7,301 bases of DNA, taken from the NCBI GenBank assembly GCA_937863205.1, contig CALMGA010000472.1, positions 1 through 7,301 of the forward strand, given 5' to 3'. The stretch comes from an uncultured Beijerinckiaceae bacterium (GTDB taxonomy: Bacteria > Pseudomonadota > Alphaproteobacteria > Rhizobiales > Beijerinckiaceae). Within the stretch, counting starts at the first letter, position 1. Each line of letters starts with the position of its first letter. The position numbers were made by a program, and so were the translations under genes. Positions 5,575 to 7,301 of this stretch are shown one piece after another. Below the pieces are notes generated by a model that saw nothing but the letters and a program-made list of their open reading frames with translations, did no database searches and had not been told where the DNA came from.

Positions 5575-5712
5575 GTTCGATGGCCGGGCGGGGTGCCCCG
5601 AGTCCATGACGAGGCCGCGTTCTCGCGGCGCACGGCGGCTTGCCGCCCGTTTCCACACCCGCGCGGGTCCCTTGTGGGACCGATGGAACGGCCCTGACCG
5701 GCCAGCAGGTGG
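5575..5712 (+). promoter_or_regulatory. Long leader between riboswitch and cobW
   Basis: This 138-base leader is the expected expression platform. It holds three GC-rich hairpins: CGGG/CCCG around 5589-5600; GGCGGC/GCCGCC (5634-5647), followed by CGTTT; and GGTCCC/GGGACC (5666-5671 with 5676-5681). The second resembles a weak intrinsic terminator but its T-run is only three bases. The cobW ribosome-binding site (AGCAGG or AGGTGG, 5704-5712) lies outside these stems as drawn. A terminator or a Rho-dependent mechanism is possible. Confidence 0.45.
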
Positions 5713-6831
5713 ATGATGGCAGACGCATCCGTTGCATGGCAGGACGCCGCCCCCGAAACGGAACGACGGGGAACACGGCCAAGCAGCCTCGCCAGGGTGC
5801 CGGCGACGATCGTCACCGGCTTCCTCGGCGCCGGTAAGACCACGCTGATCCGCAACCTGCTGCGCACGGCCGGCGGACGCCGCCTCGCCCTTCTCGTCAA
5901 CGAGTTCGGCGACGTCGGCATCGACGGCGCCATGCTGCGCGACTGCGGCGCCTGCCCCGACGACGCCATCATCGAGCTGGCCAACGGCTGCATCTGCTGC
6001 ACCGTCGCCGACGACTTCCTCCCCGCCATCGAGCGCCTGCTGGCCCTCGATCCACCGCCAGAGCACATCGTCATCGAAACCTCCGGCCTCGCCCTGCCCA
6101 AGCCGCTGGTGAAGGCCTTCGACTGGCCCGACGTGCGCCGCAGGCTGACGGTGGACGGCGTGATCGCGGTGGTGGACGCCGCAGCCGTCGCAGCCGGCCG
6201 CTTCGCCGACGATCCCGCGGCCGTCGCCGCCCAGCGTGCCGCCGATCCCACCATCGATCACGACAACCCGCTGGAGGAGGTTTACGAGGACCAGCTCCTG
6301 TGCGCCGACCTCGTGGTGCTCAACAAGCTCGACCTCGTCGACGAGGCAGCGCGCGCCCGCGTCGAGGCGGAGATCCGCGCCACCGTGCCCCGCGCCGTCA
6401 AGGTCGTCGGCGCCAGCGAGGGCCGGATCGACGCCGCCCTTCTGCTCGGCCTCGATGCGCGCGCCGAGGACGACCTCGCCGCCCGCCCTTCGCACCACGA
6501 TGCCGAGCCCGACCACGACCACGACGATTTCGACAGCTTCGTCATCTCCCTCGCCCCCGTGGTCGAACCCGAAGCCCTGCTGCGGCGGCTGGCGGGCATC
6601 GCCGCCGTCCACGACGTGCTCCGCATCAAGGGCTTCGTCGCCGTCGCCGGCAAGCCGCTGCGCCTGCTCGTGCAGGGCGTCGGCGCCCGCTTCGCCGGCA
6701 GCTTCGACCGGCCCTGGAGACCCGGCGAGGCGCGCGAGGGCCAGCTGGTGGTGATCGGGCAAAAGGGGCTCGACGCAGCCGCCATCCGCGCCGCGCTGGC
6801 CTCCGATGTCACCGAATCCGGCGCGAGCTGA
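5713..6831 (+). CDS. cobW: CobW, metal-binding GTPase of cobalamin biosynthesis
   Basis: CobW is a G3E-family P-loop GTPase thought to deliver Co(II) to the aerobic cobaltochelatase CobNST in the cytoplasm. The 372 residues show Walker A GFLGAGKTT (36-44), the switch region NEFGDVGIDG (63-72), the metal-binding GCICC motif (Cys93, Cys95, Cys96), the ETSG stretch (122-125) and the guanine-specificity motif NKLD (204-207). A short His/Asp-rich segment (residues 261-274, HHDAEPDHDHDDFD) precedes the C-terminal domain, as in many metal chaperones of this family. The first 30 residues form a non-conserved extension. The start is ATG 5713 or the adjacent ATG 5716. The gene is controlled by the B12 riboswitch upstream and overlaps cobN by one base (TGATG), so the two are co-translated. 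G3E members also serve zinc or nitrile hydratase, but the context makes cobalt clearly the best call. Confidence 0.96.
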   Translation: MMADASVAWQDAAPETERRGTRPSSLARVPATIVTGFLGAGKTTLIRNLLRTAGGRRLALLVNEFGDVGIDGAMLRDCGACPDDAIIELANGCICCTVADDFLPAIERLLALDPPPEHIVIETSGLALPKPLVKAFDWPDVRRRLTVDGVIAVVDAAAVAAGRFADDPAAVAAQRAADPTIDHDNPLEEVYEDQLLCADLVVLNKLDLVDEAARARVEAEIRATVPRAVKVVGASEGRIDAALLLGLDARAEDDLAARPSHHDAEPDHDHDDFDSFVISLAPVVEPEALLRRLAGIAAVHDVLRIKGFVAVAGKPLRLLVQGVGARFAGSFDRPWRPGEAREGQLVVIGQKGLDAAAIRAALASDVTESGAS

Positions 6832-7301
6832 TGCACCTGCTGCGCACCGAGAGCCGCGATCTGGAGGTGGCGGAAGGTGCCGTCGACCTCGGCCAAAGCC
6901 CCGGCGAGATCGTCGTGCTGTCCTTTTCCGACAGCGACCTCGGCGCGCTCGCCGCCGCGGTCGAAGCCGCCGATGACCAGCGCGGCGACCGGCTGCGCCT
7001 TGCCAGCCTGGCGCAGCTCAAGCACCCTTATTCGGTGGATCTCTACGCCGAGCGCGTGATCGGCCGCGCCCGCTTCGTGCTGGTCCGCCTGCTCGGCGGC
7101 CTCGATTATTGGCGATACGGCGTGGACGAATGCGCCCGCATCGCGCGAAGCAACGGCATCGCCCTGGCACTGGTGCCGGGCGACGCGCGCGAAGACCCCC
7201 GGCTCGACGCTGCCTCCACCCTGCCCGTTCCCGAGCTTCGCCGGATCTGGCGCTGGTTCAGCTGCGGCGGCAGCGGCAACATCGGCTCGCTGCTCGGCTG
7301 G
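6831..7301 (+). CDS. cobN: CobN, cobaltochelatase large subunit (5' part only)
   Basis: CobN is the large subunit of the ATP-dependent cobaltochelatase CobNST, which inserts Co(II) into hydrogenobyrinic acid a,c-diamide in the oxygen-dependent B12 pathway. Only the first 157 residues are present; the full protein is usually over 1,200. They match the family's N-terminus: MHLLRTES, then EGAVDLGQSPGEIVVLSFSDSDL (residues 15-37), LRLASLAQLKHPYSVDLY (55-72) and the strongly conserved LLGGLDYWRYG (87-97). The frame is open to the window edge, with no damage seen. The ATG shares one base with the cobW stop, and this start gives the expected family beginning. Expression should follow cobW under riboswitch control. 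Magnesium chelatase ChlH/BchH is related, but the pairing with cobW and the riboswitch points to cobalt. Confidence 0.96.
   Translation, partial: MHLLRTESRDLEVAEGAVDLGQSPGEIVVLSFSDSDLGALAAAVEAADDQRGDRLRLASLAQLKHPYSVDLYAERVIGRARFVLVRLLGGLDYWRYGVDECARIARSNGIALALVPGDAREDPRLDAASTLPVPELRRIWRWFSCGGSGNIGSLLGW

Noticed and set aside
5512..6762. Long minus-strand open frame opposite cobW
   Set aside because: It overlaps the riboswitch end and nearly the whole of cobW; its composition (Gly/Val/Asp-rich, low complexity) is that of an antisense shadow.
1..7301. CRISPR array, tRNA or rRNA genes
   Set aside because: No regularly spaced direct repeats and no cloverleaf or ribosomal RNA signatures were seen when reading both strands.

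Overview
The window looks like chromosomal DNA from a high-GC alphaproteobacterium, most likely a member of the Hyphomicrobiales (rhizobia and relatives). This is inferred from the strong G/C bias at third codon positions, the aerobic (cobN-type) cobalamin pathway behind a B12 riboswitch, the rhizobial style of the TonB fragment, and frequent GTG/TTG starts. No genus can be fixed from the sequence alone.

Layout. Positions 1-302 hold the 3' end of a decayed IS630-family transposase with three visible frameshifts. It abuts the 3' end of a minus-strand tonB-like gene (about 291-773) that keeps its linker region but has no TonB C-terminal domain. Next come a perfect 14-bp tandem repeat (820-847), a small one-helix membrane protein gene with a strong ribosome-binding site (922-1107), a gene-free stretch with a bulged palindrome (1108-1441), and a minus-strand coiled-coil protein with a His-rich tail (1442-1819). 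After another gene-free stretch (1820-2216) lies a Bcr/CflA-type MFS drug transporter gene (2217-3482, apparently with a CTG start), then a tiny two-helix membrane protein gene (3601-3780).

The right half holds two divergent operons. Leftward, a ParA/MinD-type ATPase (4261-5178, GTG start) is coupled by a TGATG overlap to a small protein with a lysine-rich tail (3788-4261). This has the layout of a type Ib-like partition cassette, with a spaced GCAACC inverted repeat upstream. Rightward, a TTGACA promoter element leads into a complete adenosylcobalamin riboswitch (5351-5574), then cobW (5713-6831) and, through another TGATG overlap, the N-terminal part of cobN (6831 to the window end).

How the genes work together. 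The clearest unit is riboswitch-cobW-cobN: B12 repression of a metal-binding GTPase and the large subunit of the aerobic cobaltochelatase, which inserts cobalt into hydrogenobyrinic acid a,c-diamide. The left third is a scar of mobile-element insertion and gene decay. The least explained unit is the parA-plus-partner pair, which is the best candidate for something not well described.
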